This document shows, piece by piece, positions 22,336 to 33,430 of a DNA stretch of 64,000 nt (position 1 is the stretch's first letter; the number at the start of each line of letters is the position of its first letter). Location of the stretch: positions 5,084,001 to 5,148,000 of the forward strand of contig OY294047.1 in NCBI GenBank assembly GCA_958510825.1, in the 5' to 3' direction. The notes below the pieces were generated by a model. That model worked only from the letters and a program-made list of their open reading frames with translations. It did not search any database and was not told where the DNA came from. A program made the translations under genes and the position numbers. Source of the stretch: Brachypterus glaber. Lineage: Eukaryota > Arthropoda > Insecta > Coleoptera > Kateretidae.

Positions 22336-22529
22336 TTATAGTTTTAAGTTATGAAACTTGTTTTTATGTTTCTGTTTGATATGCCGTTTCAAGTTGAAAG
22401 TTGTGTTTGATGCAAAGGGACACATATTGCAGTGATGTTTTGCTTCCTTTCCGCAGTACAGTAATCGGTGATTGTACAAAGATCCTCTTTTTGAATAAAC
22501 TTTATTACATTTGTTGCACGGATAGACTC
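22336..22529 (-). CDS. Alternative terminal exon, Lola-type C2H2 finger pair
   Basis: After acceptor atttttcag the exon starts GA, completing a GGN codon, then VYPCNKCNKVYSKRGSLYNH. Counting from this Val: finger 1 is C4-x2-C7-x12-H20-x4-C25 (CCHC), finger 2 is C33-x2-C36-x12-H49-x4-H54, linked by GKEAKHH. A CCHC finger followed by a CCHH finger with an intervening CGKE is the pattern of Lola isoform tails. The tail ends KFHNLKL and TAA: 63 full codons plus the split one. Its splice phase equals that of the FLYWCH exons on either side, so it can serve as another ending of the same transcript. The frame has no ATG near its start. It could instead belong to a lola locus, or be trans-spliced elsewhere. 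Confidence 0.8.
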
Positions 22530-22570
22530 CTGAAAAATATTAAATTAGTTCTTTATTTTACTTTACTTTT

Positions 22571-24071
22571 AGTCCAGTTAAATGCATACGGGATGCTATT
22601 TTAAAGGGTAGTATTGGATGGTAATAGAACACTCCTGTTAGTTTTTCACCGGGTGATTTGCGTAAGTGTTGTCCGCTATCTTGAATTTTAGGGCTGAGTG
22701 CGGTTATCTCGCTAAATATGCATCTTACGATAAAAATGCATATAACAAATTTTGTTAAGGAGGAAATTTCCTAAAATTTTTGTTGGGATAATTTTTTTGA
22801 TATATTAATGAAGATCGAGTTATAAATATTCAAAAATGGCCATGTTGTGGGTGAAATTGGTTATTTTGATTTTTTAGCCAAACTATTCATCGGAGGATAA
22901 AAGTGTTATGAGCAAATTGTACCTCTTAAAATTCTCTATTGGTTTCATGTATTAAGAATTTTCATTAAAGTATTTTGGTACGGTTAAAGAGGGCGAGTTT
23001 CACCCTCTGTAACCGTACCAAAATATGTACCTTTGAAAATTCATAATATATGAAACTTATAGTGAATTTCAAGTGCAACAAGTTTATTCATAAACACTTT
23101 TATCCTCTGATGAATAATTTGGCTAAAAAATCGAAAAAAAAAAACGATTTTACTTCCAAAATGACTATTTTTGAATATAACTCGATTGTTATTATTATAA
23201 TGAAAAAATTATTTTAATAAAAATTGTTGGAAATTTTCTCTTTAGCAAAATTGGTTATATGCATTTTTATCCTAAGATACATATTTAGGGAGATAACCGC
23301 ACTCGCCCCTAAAACTTAAGATAGCGGACACCTCACAGTTCTCTTTAAGGAACTATAGAATTTAAAGTCGTGACACCAAAAGCGCAAATGAATAATCATA
23401 AAGGTTGGTCTCAGTTTTAGAAAACTATATTTAGTAAAATCCTATTCAATCAAATAAGAAAATAAGAGAAAAATTAGATAAATAATAGTTTGTTTTGCGA
23501 TTATTAATGTCTTTTTTTGGCCCTTTTGACAAGCTTTTGATATTTTAAAAAAGCAGTGGCTTTCAAACGTAATTGTTAATTAACACAGGCTTGCTTAAAA
23601 CTTTTGAGATCACTGAATTTGAAAACACCTCCAACCTCCAAAAAAAAGCGGAAATATGAATAATACTTTTAATTTTAAAAAAATTGTGATTTTTTTATAA
23701 AACACGTAATAAAATATAAACTTTTAAGATTGAATTGAGTTAAACATTAAAAATATTGCTGAAAACATACATTTGTCGATTTAAATGGTGCTGTTTGTAA
23801 ATTATATACCAATTGTAAAAGAACTTTTCCGACTTGTTTTCGACTACGATCGGATCCAATTTAAATAAAAGTGGTTTTATAATACCTATATCACCCTCTT
23901 TTGATATCAATAATCCGCATTTGGTATCACGACTTTAAATCCTATAACTTCTTAGAGAGAACTGTGCTCTTACGAAATACTAACATGAGTTTTCTCTTAC
24001 CATCCACTACTATCCTTTAAATTATCAGCCCGTATGTATTTATAACAATTTAAATTTATTATTTGACTGGA
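22571..24071. mobile_element. Foldback element with nested insertion, copy 1
   Basis: Outer arms start agtccagttaaatgcatacg and end cgtatg...atttgactgg; both contain the inverted word pairs gggtagtattggatggtaa and ttaccatccactactatcc. The sister copy at 52126-52996 has the same arms and inner motifs (gcatcttacgat, aaaatgcatataac) but lacks the inner segment 23334-23964, so that segment is a later insertion. No transposase. Confidence 0.75.
23334..23964. mobile_element. TIR element nested in the foldback element
   Basis: Inverted ends cacagttctctttaaggaac and (inverse of the right end) cacagttctctctaagaag, continuing through tttaaagtcgtgacacc. It interrupts one arm of the 22571-24071 element and is absent from the sister copy at 52126-52996. 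Non-coding. Confidence 0.65.
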
Positions 24072-24414
24072 CTGGGGGGTTAACCGCTACCAGGAAAGTC
24101 TACAAAACAGGTCCCCTAATGCATGAATTCCCCTGAATTCCTCATGAGTTCCCCTGAATTCCTCTTGACTTCCCCTGAATTCCTTATGACTTCCCCTGAA
24201 TTCCTTGTGACTTCCTCTGAATTCCTTGTGACTTCCCCTGAATACCTTGTGACTTCTCCTGAATTTCTTGTGACTTCCCCTGAATTCCTTGTGAATTCCT
24301 CGTGAACTCCTCTTAAATTCCCCATGAATTCTCCTGAATTCCCCATGAATTCTCCTGAATTCCTACTGTTCCCGAAGGGTGAACAAAAGATTTCCCCGGC
24401 GGTTAACCCCCCAG
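24072..24414. mobile_element. TIR-bounded minisatellite cassette
   Basis: A perfect 16-bp inverted repeat, ctggggggttaaccgc at 24072-24087 and its reverse complement at 24399-24414, encloses about eleven copies of a 21-bp unit (consensus cttcccctgaattccttgtga) at about 24118-24360. The cassette is flanked by the direct repeat actgga (24066-24071 and 24415-24420), a plausible target duplication. Because 21 is a multiple of three, both strands show open frames with a repeating heptapeptide; I regard these as artefacts. Confidence 0.75.
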
Positions 24415-24419
24415 ACTGG

Positions 24420-25000
24420 ACGATTTATTTAACTTTACCCTAAGATGTCATACAGATAAAAACAAAAAAAAACTACTAAAACTACTAAAAAACACAAACT
24501 ATTAAACATATTAAATTTATTAAAATAGGTACGAGTGATTTAAGTGATATTACCCACCCAAAAATACAAGAAGAATTATCTCGAGATAATACTCGATAAT
24601 TCTCGAGATCTCGTAAATATCCCAATAAAAAAAATGTCAAAATCGGATTCATAAAAAAGTTTAATATCTTAATTTATTGTTATAAAAAAAATGAACAAAT
24701 TTATTATAATTTTAGGGAAAAACACACCCTTTTGGTTGGTTTACCCATAATAATTAACACTAAACTAACTAAGAATTTAAACAAGTGTGACAAATAAATC
24801 TGGTATTTCATTGGTCAAATTCTCAGATAGTTTGGTTAATTGGTAAACCAACCTTTAAAAATTTATTTTACACTATTTTTCACACTACTTAATTCAGTGA
24901 TGGCTAACATATGAAGAATGCAACTAACATAAGGTCCTAACCCTCATTTTTTTTCAAAATACGGTTTTGCTTGAAACTGGTACTACTTAACGTACTTTAT
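24420..25000. other. No gene; palindrome at 24575
   Basis: AT-rich sequence. The only structure seen is the perfect 16-nt palindrome attatctcgagataat (24575-24590), followed closely by further ctcgaga words. Confidence 0.4.
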
Positions 25001-25059
25001 CACTCTATGGTGCACAAACCGTACTTGAGCGGGTGAATTTCATCCGCTCAAGTACGCAC

Positions 25060-25572
25060 CAGGGGTGTGCGAAACGGGGGGGGGGGGCTTATCAGTTTTT
25101 TGTCCCAAAGTTTTTTCTGTGTAACTTTTTTACTATTTTATTTTTGAAATATGATTCCCCAGATCAAAATACATAAAAAAGGTACTCTTGTTGTAATACT
25201 GTAGGATTAATCGTTTTCGAGAAAAATTCATTTGAAGGTAAAATTCCACGGTTCGAGGACGAAAAATTAAATACTAAAATGTTGAAAACCAGAATTTTCG
25301 CACACCCCTGGTTTAAATAAGTACGTGAAAATTACATACAAAGATGGGCCTTATTAGGATTAATTCACGTGCAAAACCTCGTTAATATATCTCAAAGGGT
25401 TCCTGAGTTATTAAATAAAAACCGATTTTTTTAGCCAATTTCAAAGGGGCGTAGCTCCCTTATGACGCATTTTTAGACATATGTTTATAGGAACTTTTTG
25501 TCAAATTTTATCATGTAAAATCACCTGTTAAAATTTCCGACCCTATTTCAAATACACCCTGTATATACCCGC
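25060..25572. repeat. Copy of the 31-33 kb repeat family
   Basis: Shares aggggtgtgcgaaacggggg, aatgattcccc-type and caaaatacataaaa blocks, gtaatactgtaggattaatcg, and aaggggcgtagctcccttatg with the units at 31054-32914. It ends at the common border word acaccctgtatat. Confidence 0.65.
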
Positions 25573-25878
25573 CCAGACCCGTCATTTTCAACAGGGTTTA
25601 TATAAAAAACAATATTATAATAAAAGTGTGGGTAAAGCTTTTTACCTATTTAAGACTAGCAAAAATGATTTTATGCCTAAACAACCTTATCAGAAATGTG
25701 TGGGTTAGGCCCTTTTGATAACTAAGAGTATTTCAAGTTTTTTTTTTGTTGAAATCTACATAAAACGATGTAAACAATCAAACACTATTAAAATATAATT
25801 TATATTAAGTATAAATATTATTGGAAAAAAATTAATCACATTTTTGCTTCCCCTGTAAAATAATAATTTTGTGGGTTA

Positions 25879-26022
25879 AGGCATATCCAGAAGCTTGCAT
25901 TAGAACATAAAACATAAGAATGCGATGCCGTAATTGGCTTACAAGATACATGGCGGCCCATCAAAGCAATCATAGCATCGTATTTTTATGTTTTATGTTC
26001 TTATGCGAGCTTGTGAATAGGC
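25879..26022. mobile_element. Short MITE, ggcctatccagaggctcgc family, copy 1
   Basis: Imperfect palindrome with ends ggcatatccagaagcttgca and (inverse) gcctattcacaagctcgcat. Related copies at 38206-38323 and 44268-44410 share ataagaatgcgatgcc and the terminal words. No coding content. Confidence 0.65.
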
Positions 26023-26112
26023 ACTTAAGCCCTTATGTTGGCTGCATGCACTCTTCATATGATGAACCGTTGTCAACGCATGTTTACACTGACAACTTAT
26101 AAAATAATAAAC

Positions 26113-26650
26113 TAATTTCAAAGAACTTTTACCTCAAGAAGTTATTTCAGACCAATGTTTATGAAGGTGTCATCTTTTGTTTGTTTATTTACTAACAGAA
26201 ACGCGATACAGCTTTGTGGTGTAAAATGTAGATGTCGCTAGTCGACTTTCAGGCTACCTAGTTGCGTAGTTTCCACCTTATCATGAATTCGAATCATTAT
26301 ACTTAAATTAAAAATGTAAAAAACTTTATTATGTATACTATAATTATCTTTAATAATATAATATATTTAAATCTATTAAAATTAAACTACTAGTTCATAT
26401 AAAACTCATACAGAACTAATGTTTTTTAAAATTTACAATAAAATAACCAAAGTATATGTTTCCATTCGGCAACACTGTACCCCTGTCAGTCATTTTTCGA
26501 CATTAGACTGTGAGTTTACACATGCTTTCTCTCTCTTTGATTGTTTCAAAATGTAAACAATAAACACTTCCCACTAGCCTCTCACCATAGTTGATCCACG
26601 CTTCAAACAAAGCCTATAGCAAATTTCATAATTTCTGTTCTTGAGATGTA
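26113..26650. repeat. Dispersed direct repeat (copy of 17873-18412)
   Basis: Same landmarks and orientation as the copy at 17873-18412, with scattered substitutions and a roughly 15-bp deletion after ttcaggctacct. Its left end lies about 90 bp beyond the MITE at 25879-26022. Confidence 0.7.
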
Positions 26651-26849
26651 AGTTCTTTGACTAATTTAGTAATAATCGTTGTTAAGCATTGTTTAATTAC
26701 GATGGTCAATGATAAAAAAAAGAAGATAACTATTAAGACTTTTTGACTAAGAACATATTCATTTTATTTTCTGTTTTAGATTTTTATTAATATAAATAAT
26801 CACTGAGGCAAAATGGCTCAAATTAATAATAATATAAATATATACGGGA

Positions 26850-27168
26850 TGTCCAGTAAATGATATCATTAATTTTAAGGGAAAATATGAAAAAAAGTTC
26901 CTGTAAACATATGTCTAAAAAGGCGTCGTAAGGGAGCTAAGCCCATTTGAAAGTGGCTAAAAAATTCGGTTTTTATTTAATAACTCATTAACGCTTTGAG
27001 GTACAGGAACGAGGTTTTGAATGTAAACGAACCTTAATAAGGTCCATCTTCGTATGTTATTTTCATGAACTTACTTTAACCAGGGCCTTATTAGTTTTTT
27101 GTCCCAAACTGTTTTCTGTATAACTATTTTGTAACTTTATTTCTGGAATATGATATGATAATAATATA
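26850..27168. repeat. Partial copy of the 31-33 kb repeat family
   Basis: Contains the gggatgtccagtaaatgat end, aaaaagttcctgtaaacata, gtaagggagctaagccc and aataactcattaacgcttt blocks of the family. It is cut off on the right by the foldback MITE starting at 27169. Confidence 0.5.
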
Positions 27169-27881
27169 CAGAGCGGTCCAAAAGTCACCCCCCCTCTTAA
27201 CTTTTGAACCAGTTGAGATATCGACTTCAAATTTGGAACTTTTAAGTAAGACAACTTAAACTGTCTTTTAGCATATATTTAATACTTTCAGCTCTTAAAA
27301 TGTGGGCAGGGGGGCATGGGGGCACATTTTTTTAAATGGAAAGGGGGGTCGTGTAATGCATCATTTTAAAGCTTATAAAATTCTCCATTTAACTCCATAT
27401 TTTTAAATTAAAAAAAAAATTGGATTTAAAATGGGGTTGAAAATGGGTATTAATGTCAAAATTCCTCAAAAAAAAAACAAATAATTTTTAAAAAATGCCT
27501 AATTTCATCATAAAAAATGTTAATTATACTTTTAAACTAATTTTAGTTGACATAAATAAAAATTTATAAAAAAAACTTAAAAAATCGAATGTTTTAGCAC
27601 AAAAAATTGAAAAATCAAGACCTTAAAAAACATTTTTAAAAAAATTAAAAATGTTAGTTCAAATAGAGAATTTTATAAGCTTTAAAATGATGTATCACAC
27701 GACCCCCCTTTCCCTTTAAAAAAATGTCCCCCATGCCCCCCTGCCCAAATTTTAAGAGCTGAAAATGTCAAATATATGCTAAAAGATAGTTTAAGTTGTC
27801 TTATTTAAGAGTTCTAAATTTGAAGTCGATATCTCAACTTTTTCAAAAGTTAAAAGGGGGGGTGACTTTTAGACCGCACTG
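27169..27881. mobile_element. Foldback MITE, cagtgccgtccaaaagtca family, copy 2
   Basis: Ends cagagcggtccaaaagtcac and (inverse) tgacttttagaccgcactg, flanked by TA on both sides. Arms match 20102-20828 through cagttgagatatcgacttca, gcatatatttaa and gtcgtgtaatgcatc. Confidence 0.8.
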
Positions 27882-28342
27882 TATTAGAAGGCGGCAATTA
27901 TGCAGAATAATTAACAAAATATTCAGTATGTTAGGTAAATCATTAGTCTAGATCCTCCTATTAATAATAAAGTATTAATTAAAAAATAAAAGTTAAGGTT
28001 AATACCCACTTTTCATCGAAAAAAATGAACTTTCTTCACTACAACTTACACGTGGGCAACACGGTCCGCCATAATACTTTAAACAATACTACTAACTAAA
28101 TATCACTAGAATTTGCACTAATGCGCCAATACTAATAAACAAACTTGATAAAATACAGGTGGACCAGTTAACCCTGTGGCCCAGTTAACCCCGACTTCCC
28201 CTGCATGAAGATAGCATACGAAGATGGACCTTATTAAGTTTAGTTTACATTCAAACCCTCGTTGCTGTACCTCAAAGCGTTCCTGAGTTTTGGACTCTAT
28301 TTCAAATACACCGTGTATACGTGAACAAATTAAACTTAAAAT

Positions 28343-28608
28343 TTAATATTGTCTTAGTATTGTAACTCTTTGTGACACAGTAGCGTCCATTAACGTTTCT
28401 CTAGTAGCCTGTGGTTCATGGTTATGATATTCCTTCATTTGTATCAGACTTCCAGCAGAATAAACGACCGACTTGCACTTTTTCGGAGCATTCATGCAAC
28501 GCCATCTTGTTTTATTGTCTTGAATCCAGTGGAAATTGTATATGTAATCGTCTACTACTAATTTTGGATGTTTATTTCTATCGCCTACTGGTAGTACAAA
28601 CACCGTAT
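28343..28608 (-). CDS. mod(mdg4): Alternative terminal exon, FLYWCH zinc finger (11)
   Basis: An 88-residue subgroup 1 tail. Acceptor tattttag, AT, then TVFVLPVGDRNKHPKLVV. Three extra residues (the usual PGxKHP is PVGDRNKHP) shift the ligands to C38-x6-C45-x16-H62-x-H64. QDNKTRW precedes the first Cys and HNHEPQ follows. The tail SQRVTILRQY ends at TAA. The insertion is in frame and sits in the loop before the conserved HPKLVV strand, so the finger should be unaffected. Confidence 0.85.
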
Positions 28609-29285
28609 CTAAAATATTAACACGTTAGCTAAAGTTTTATTTTTATTTTTAGATAATTAAGTACGGCACACTTTCATGTTTAAAAAATAGACTCAGATTT
28701 GCTTCTAAATCAACGAACTAATAACTCTTCTCTCTAGAATGGGCATTTAATTCGTTAAAACTGACAAAAACGTCGGCAACATAAACATTTGTCTGTCTTA
28801 CTCGCACATCTTTGTTCTAACAGAGACAACAATACCAGTTACTGGTAATGGACAGCAGTCCAATACGTTAGGCAACATAAATTTAGGTGTTCAATACCAA
28901 CCCAAAAAGAAAATTCCCTAATAATATTATATTTGGATTTTATCACAGTGCAACAAAAAATGTGCATTATATGCAAAATTATTAAAGAATACATAAAACA
29001 GCTTATTAAACACAAAAACAAGTACAAAATCTTCATACAACGGGGTATTTATTATCAAATAAAATCATAACATATTTTAATATAGGATCATTTTTCCCGC
29101 TTCCAGGAATCATTTTACCCCACCTGAGTGGTAATAACGATCCTTTGGTAAGGGTTTGCAAAAAACACGAAAACTCGGATTAGACAAATATTTTAAAACT
29201 TCACGTCTTTCCCTGTACCCTCCATATATTTATAAATAATTATAATTAGGGATTATACAAAAGAATGTATTTTGTTAGTACTAGA

Positions 29286-29542
29286 CTAACATTTTTCCCT
29301 TATAATCGTAACTTTTCGTCTATTAATTGATTCGTTCGGTATAGAAACAGGTTTTGGTTCATGATTATGGTCATATAACATGCGAACTTGGTTCCCTGAG
29401 GAATATAATGTTGCTCTACATTTTTTCGTGTAGTTTCGGCAACGCCAACGAGTTTTGTGAAGTTCCTTCCAATGCAAGCTATAAATGTAATTGTCCACTA
29501 ATAATTTTGGATGTTTTGGTCCTGGCAAAATGTATATAAAAC
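29286..29542 (-). CDS. mod(mdg4): Alternative terminal exon, FLYWCH zinc finger (12)
   Basis: An 85-residue subgroup 1 tail. Acceptor attttag is followed by GT (a Gly codon if preceded by G), then FIYILPGPKHPKLLVDNY. C35-x6-C42-x16-H59-x-H61, with HKTRW and HNHEPKP. The tail RRKVTIIREKC carries a terminal Cys and stops at TAG. The first residue being Gly rather than Asp still fits the GNN rule seen for every ending in the window. Confidence 0.85.
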
Positions 29543-29559
29543 CTAAAATAATTCTTATT

Positions 29560-30550
29560 TTAGATTCTATTTCTAGCTAGTTAAATCTATACTAACTTAT
29601 ATAATTAGTTAACACCTACCTACTAGTTATAATTGTATCTTTTTATTTTTTAAATGTGTTATATCAAATCTATAAATATTTATGAATAAAACTGAACCAC
29701 ACAACGTAAAATCAATAACAAGTCAACAATAATTAACACCAAATTAACTAAAGGTCGATTCAGGCATAATTATCACTAACTTCACTAAACTGAATTAAGA
29801 AATTTAGATTAAGGAACATAAACTCAAATTCTATAATAATTTTTTCGTAGTATGCAACAATTAAGATAAACGATAAAATATACCATAAAATAATGATACA
29901 ATCTTAAAATAAACCATAGAAAAAGAAGAAACTACACTAACTTTTGTGCAAAATGTTATAAACAAACGTTATCCAAGTATCAAAATAAAAATGAAGATGG
30001 CGACACCTTTGTGATAATTTTATGAACTTTAAAATGATGTATCACATGACCCCACGATAAAACATTTAGATAAAAATAATTGCCTTTATTTTAAATTAAT
30101 ATATTTTGTTAAATTTTGCAAGGCTGTGACATAATACTCGGCGCTTAAATGGCAACGCCTGAATAAAATCTTAGTCAAGGTCATCGCATCTGTGGCATCA
30201 CTATGGTATAACTTACCTCGCACTTGAAACCTACTAAATTTGCTATTTCGTCAGTGTTTGCTAGAAAACCGATCGATACGCCATCTTTGTTTAAATTTAA
30301 AGCTTATCAAAATATTCTACTTCACCAGTTTTTGTTTCATTGTTAGCCGTAGAAGGCTAGTTACTGCTCCTTAGTACCGTGGAATTTGTTGCGAAATATA
30401 CTATGAAAGTAAAAATAGTAAAAGAAGCAAAAATTAAAAAAAAGTTTTATATACGTACAGCCTTTCTTATAAACAATTTTAATATATATTTTTTCATATA
30501 TTTTTTTATAGAATTAACTCTAAAAGTTTGGACCCTTTTTTCGTATCACC
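29560..30550. other. No gene; fragment of foldback family near 30010
   Basis: AT-rich spacer between FLYWCH exons 12 and 13. A short piece near 30015-30060 (ttaaaatgatgtatcacatg) matches the interior of the foldback MITEs at 20.1 and 27.2 kb. Nothing else recognised. Confidence 0.45.
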
Positions 30551-30558
30551 CAGTGTAT

Positions 30559-30806
30559 CTATTCTCGTACAATAATAACTCTTTTCGACGCTTTAATAGA
30601 ACAATCTTGTTTTGTAGGTGGCTCATGATTATGAGCGTGCTTCATACAAATTTTACTTCCGGAGGAATATAACGTAGATCTGCACTTCTTTGAAGCATGC
30701 GTACATCTCCAACGCGTTCTATTTTCTTCTTTCCAATGAAAATTGTAGATATAGCTATCGACCATCAGTCTTGGGTGCTTAATCCCAGCCAAAATGTGTA
30801 CTATAT
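30559..30806 (-). CDS. mod(mdg4): Alternative terminal exon, FLYWCH zinc finger (13)
   Basis: An 82-residue subgroup 1 tail, the shortest FLYWCH ending here. Acceptor attttag, AT, then IVHILAGIKHPRLMVDSY. C35-x6-C42-x16-H59-x-H61, with ENRTRW and HNHEPPT. Pro7 of the LPG motif is Ala, and an extra Cys occurs in SKICMKHA. The end, SKRVIIVRE, runs to TAG. Closest in feel to exon 4 (shared NFHWKEENRTRWRC-like core). Confidence 0.85.
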
Positions 30807-31053
30807 CTAAAATAAAAACTGTTTTACATTTATTATAACTACACCGACATTAATTTTCAGTAAAAGTTAACTTTGAAATACAGAAAATAAAAAACTGTGA
30901 CACTAAAGTATTTTTTATTTTACACAACAATAAAATTTACTCGCAAACTAAAAATCATTGATCAGGAATTTCTAGTAATTAGTGAAATTAACTAAAAAGT
31001 TTACCCAGTATGAATAACACTTTACACAAACTTATTATTATTATTATTATAAG

Positions 31054-32914
31054 CCATAGAAAAAATTGTTATCTCTCCAAAATACACGGTGTATTTGAAA
31101 TAGGGTCGGAAATTTTAACAGATGGTTTTACATCATAAAAAATGCGTCATAAGGGAGCTACGCCCCTTTGAAAGTGGCTAAAAAAATCGGTTTTTATTTA
31201 ATAACTCAGGAACCCTTTTAGATATATTAACGAGGTTTTGCACGTGAATTAATCCTAATAAGGCCCATCTTTGTATGTAATTTTCACGTACTTATTTAAA
31301 CCAGGGGTGTGCGAAACGGGGGGGGGGGGGGCTTATCAGTTTTTTGTCCCAAACTTTTTTCTGTGTAACTTTTTTGCAATTTTATTTTTGAAATATGATT
31401 CCCCAGATCAAAATACATAAAAAAAGGTACTCTTGTTGTAATACTGTAGGATTAATCGTTTTCGAGAAAAATTCATTTGAAGGTAAAATTCCACGGTTCG
31501 AGGACGAAAAATTAAATACTAAAATGTTGAAAACCAAAATTTTAATGATGCAGGGCGAATGTACATTAAAAACTAAGAAAAAAACCTCATATACAGGTAC
31601 TTCCAAAAATGAATCCTAATGGAGCTATGGTCTCGTAAATATGCACCATTTTTAAAGGGCTATGGTAGCTTTAAAAGCGTTTTTTCGACCTACAAACGAA
31701 AAAATTGTTATCTCTCCAAAATACACGGTGTATTTGAAATAGGGTCGGAAATTTTAACAGATGGTTTTACATCATAAAAAATGCGTCATAAGGGAGCTAC
31801 GCCCCTTTGAAAGTGGCTAAAAAAATCGGTTTTTATTTAATAACTCAGGAACCCTTTTAGATATATTAACGAGGTTTTGCACGTGAATTAATCCTAATAA
31901 GGCCCATCTTTGTATGTAATTTTCACGTACTTATTTAAACCAGGGGTGTGCGAAACGGGGGGGGGGGGCTTATCAGTTTTTTGTCCCAAACTTTTTTCTG
32001 TGTAACTTTTTTGCAATTTTATTTTTGAAATATGATTCCCCAGATCAAAATACATAAAAAAAGGTACTCTTGTTGTAATACTGTAGGATTAATCGTTTTC
32101 GAGAAAAATTCATTTGAAGGTAAAATTCCACGGTTCGAGGACGAAAAATTAAATACTAAAATGTTGAAAACCAAAATTTTAATGATGCAGGGCGAATGTA
32201 CATTAAAAACTAAGAAAAAAACCTCATATACAGGTACTTCCAAAAATGAATCCTAATGGAGCTATGGTCTCGTAAATATGCACCATTTTTAAAGGGCTAT
32301 GGTAGCTTTAAAAGCGTTTTTTCGACCTACATGTATGGAAACTTTTTTTCTTAGCTTTTGATGTAGAATAACATTGCATCATTAAAATTTTGGTTTTCGA
32401 CAGTTTAGTATTTAATTTTTCGTCCTCGAACAGTGAAATTTCACCTTCAAATTAACTTTTCTCGAAAACGGTTAATCCTACAGTATTACAACAAGAGTAC
32501 CTTTTTTATGTATTTTGACCTGAGGAATCATATTTTAAAAATAAAATTGCAAAAAAGTTACACAGAAAAAAGTTTGGGACAAAAAACTGATAAGGACCCC
32601 CCTTTTCGCACACCCCTGGTTTAAATAAGTACGTGAAAATTACATACAAAGATGGGCCTTATTAGGATTAATTCACGTGCAAAACCTCGTTAATATATCT
32701 CAAAGGGTTCCTGAGTTATTAAATAAAAACCGATTTTTTTAGCCAATTCAAAGGGGCGTAGCTCCCCTATGACGCATTTTTAGACATATGTTTATAGGAA
32801 CTTTTTGTCAAATTTTATCATGTAGAATCACCTGTTAAAATTTCCGACCCTATTTCAAATACACCCTGTATATGTATAAATTATATTTTGGAGAGATAAC
32901 AATTTTTTCTATGG
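31054..32914. repeat. Composite repeat: two direct copies plus one inverted
   Basis: Bounded by ccatagaaaaaattgttatc and its inverse. Two direct units of about 637 bp (from about 31062 and 31701) are virtually identical, differing visibly only in a G-run near 31318 and 31958 (about two bases). A third unit (about 32345-32890) is inverted. Each contains gtgtgcgaaacggggg and gtcataagggagctacgccc. The identical open frames in the two direct units are by-products. Confidence 0.75.
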
Positions 32915-33430
32915 TTTATTTAAATCAACTCCAATATGAGTAAGGATCAAGAATTTCTTAATTTTATTATTATTATATTATTCACAGCGCCTGCGCTAGA
33001 AACATATTATACGGTAGTTTCGAATTTCCCAAAATCGCCAAAAAACGTCCCAGACAAAAAAGTCTTGGATACAAATGTGTTTCATGAAAAAATAAGAAAC
33101 TTTGAAAATGTCCGTCTGTCAGTCTGTCCGTCTGTCTTATATGGCAGCATAACCACAGAAATCTAATTTAATAAGCAAACTCGAGTTTGAATTTATTAAG
33201 GAATAGGCAACCTATTAAACAGCTATGTATTGTATTAAATATATATTTCTTACATTCGTGGGGTTTCCTCACTCGCCTGACGGCTCGTTCGTAAACCTTC
33301 CCACTCACGTGAAATATGTCACTTTCCACACTAGTTATGTAATATACTATTTATTCTTTGGTGCTATACATTTTATTCTTTGGTACCTCTCAGTCGGTGT
33401 ATTGCTGTAATACTATTACATATGAATATA

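Noticed and set aside
24116..24346. Open frames on both strands with a repeating seven-residue pattern
   Set aside because: They follow from a 21-bp minisatellite, whose period is a multiple of three; no acceptor, start context or conserved domain supports a gene.
24575..24590. Perfect 16-nt palindrome as a regulatory site
   Set aside because: Too short and isolated to interpret; such palindromes occur by chance or as repeat debris in AT-rich DNA.
30379..30672. 97-residue plus-strand frame
   Set aside because: Its 3' third is antisense to FLYWCH exon 13 and the remainder is low-complexity AT-rich sequence.
898..31000. A separate gene for each FLYWCH exon with its own ATG
   Set aside because: Conserved sequence continues upstream of every internal ATG to a shared acceptor and phase, and several exons have no ATG at all.
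31382..32256. Identical 74-residue frames on both strands in two units
   Set aside because: They are duplicated with the repeat unit itself and open on both strands, as expected from repeat composition rather than selection.
32936..33166. 76-residue plus-strand frame with a repetitive gtccgtctgtc tail
   Set aside because: The tail is a simple repeat of the kind seen near retroelement ends; no recognisable domain, and it borders the composite repeat.
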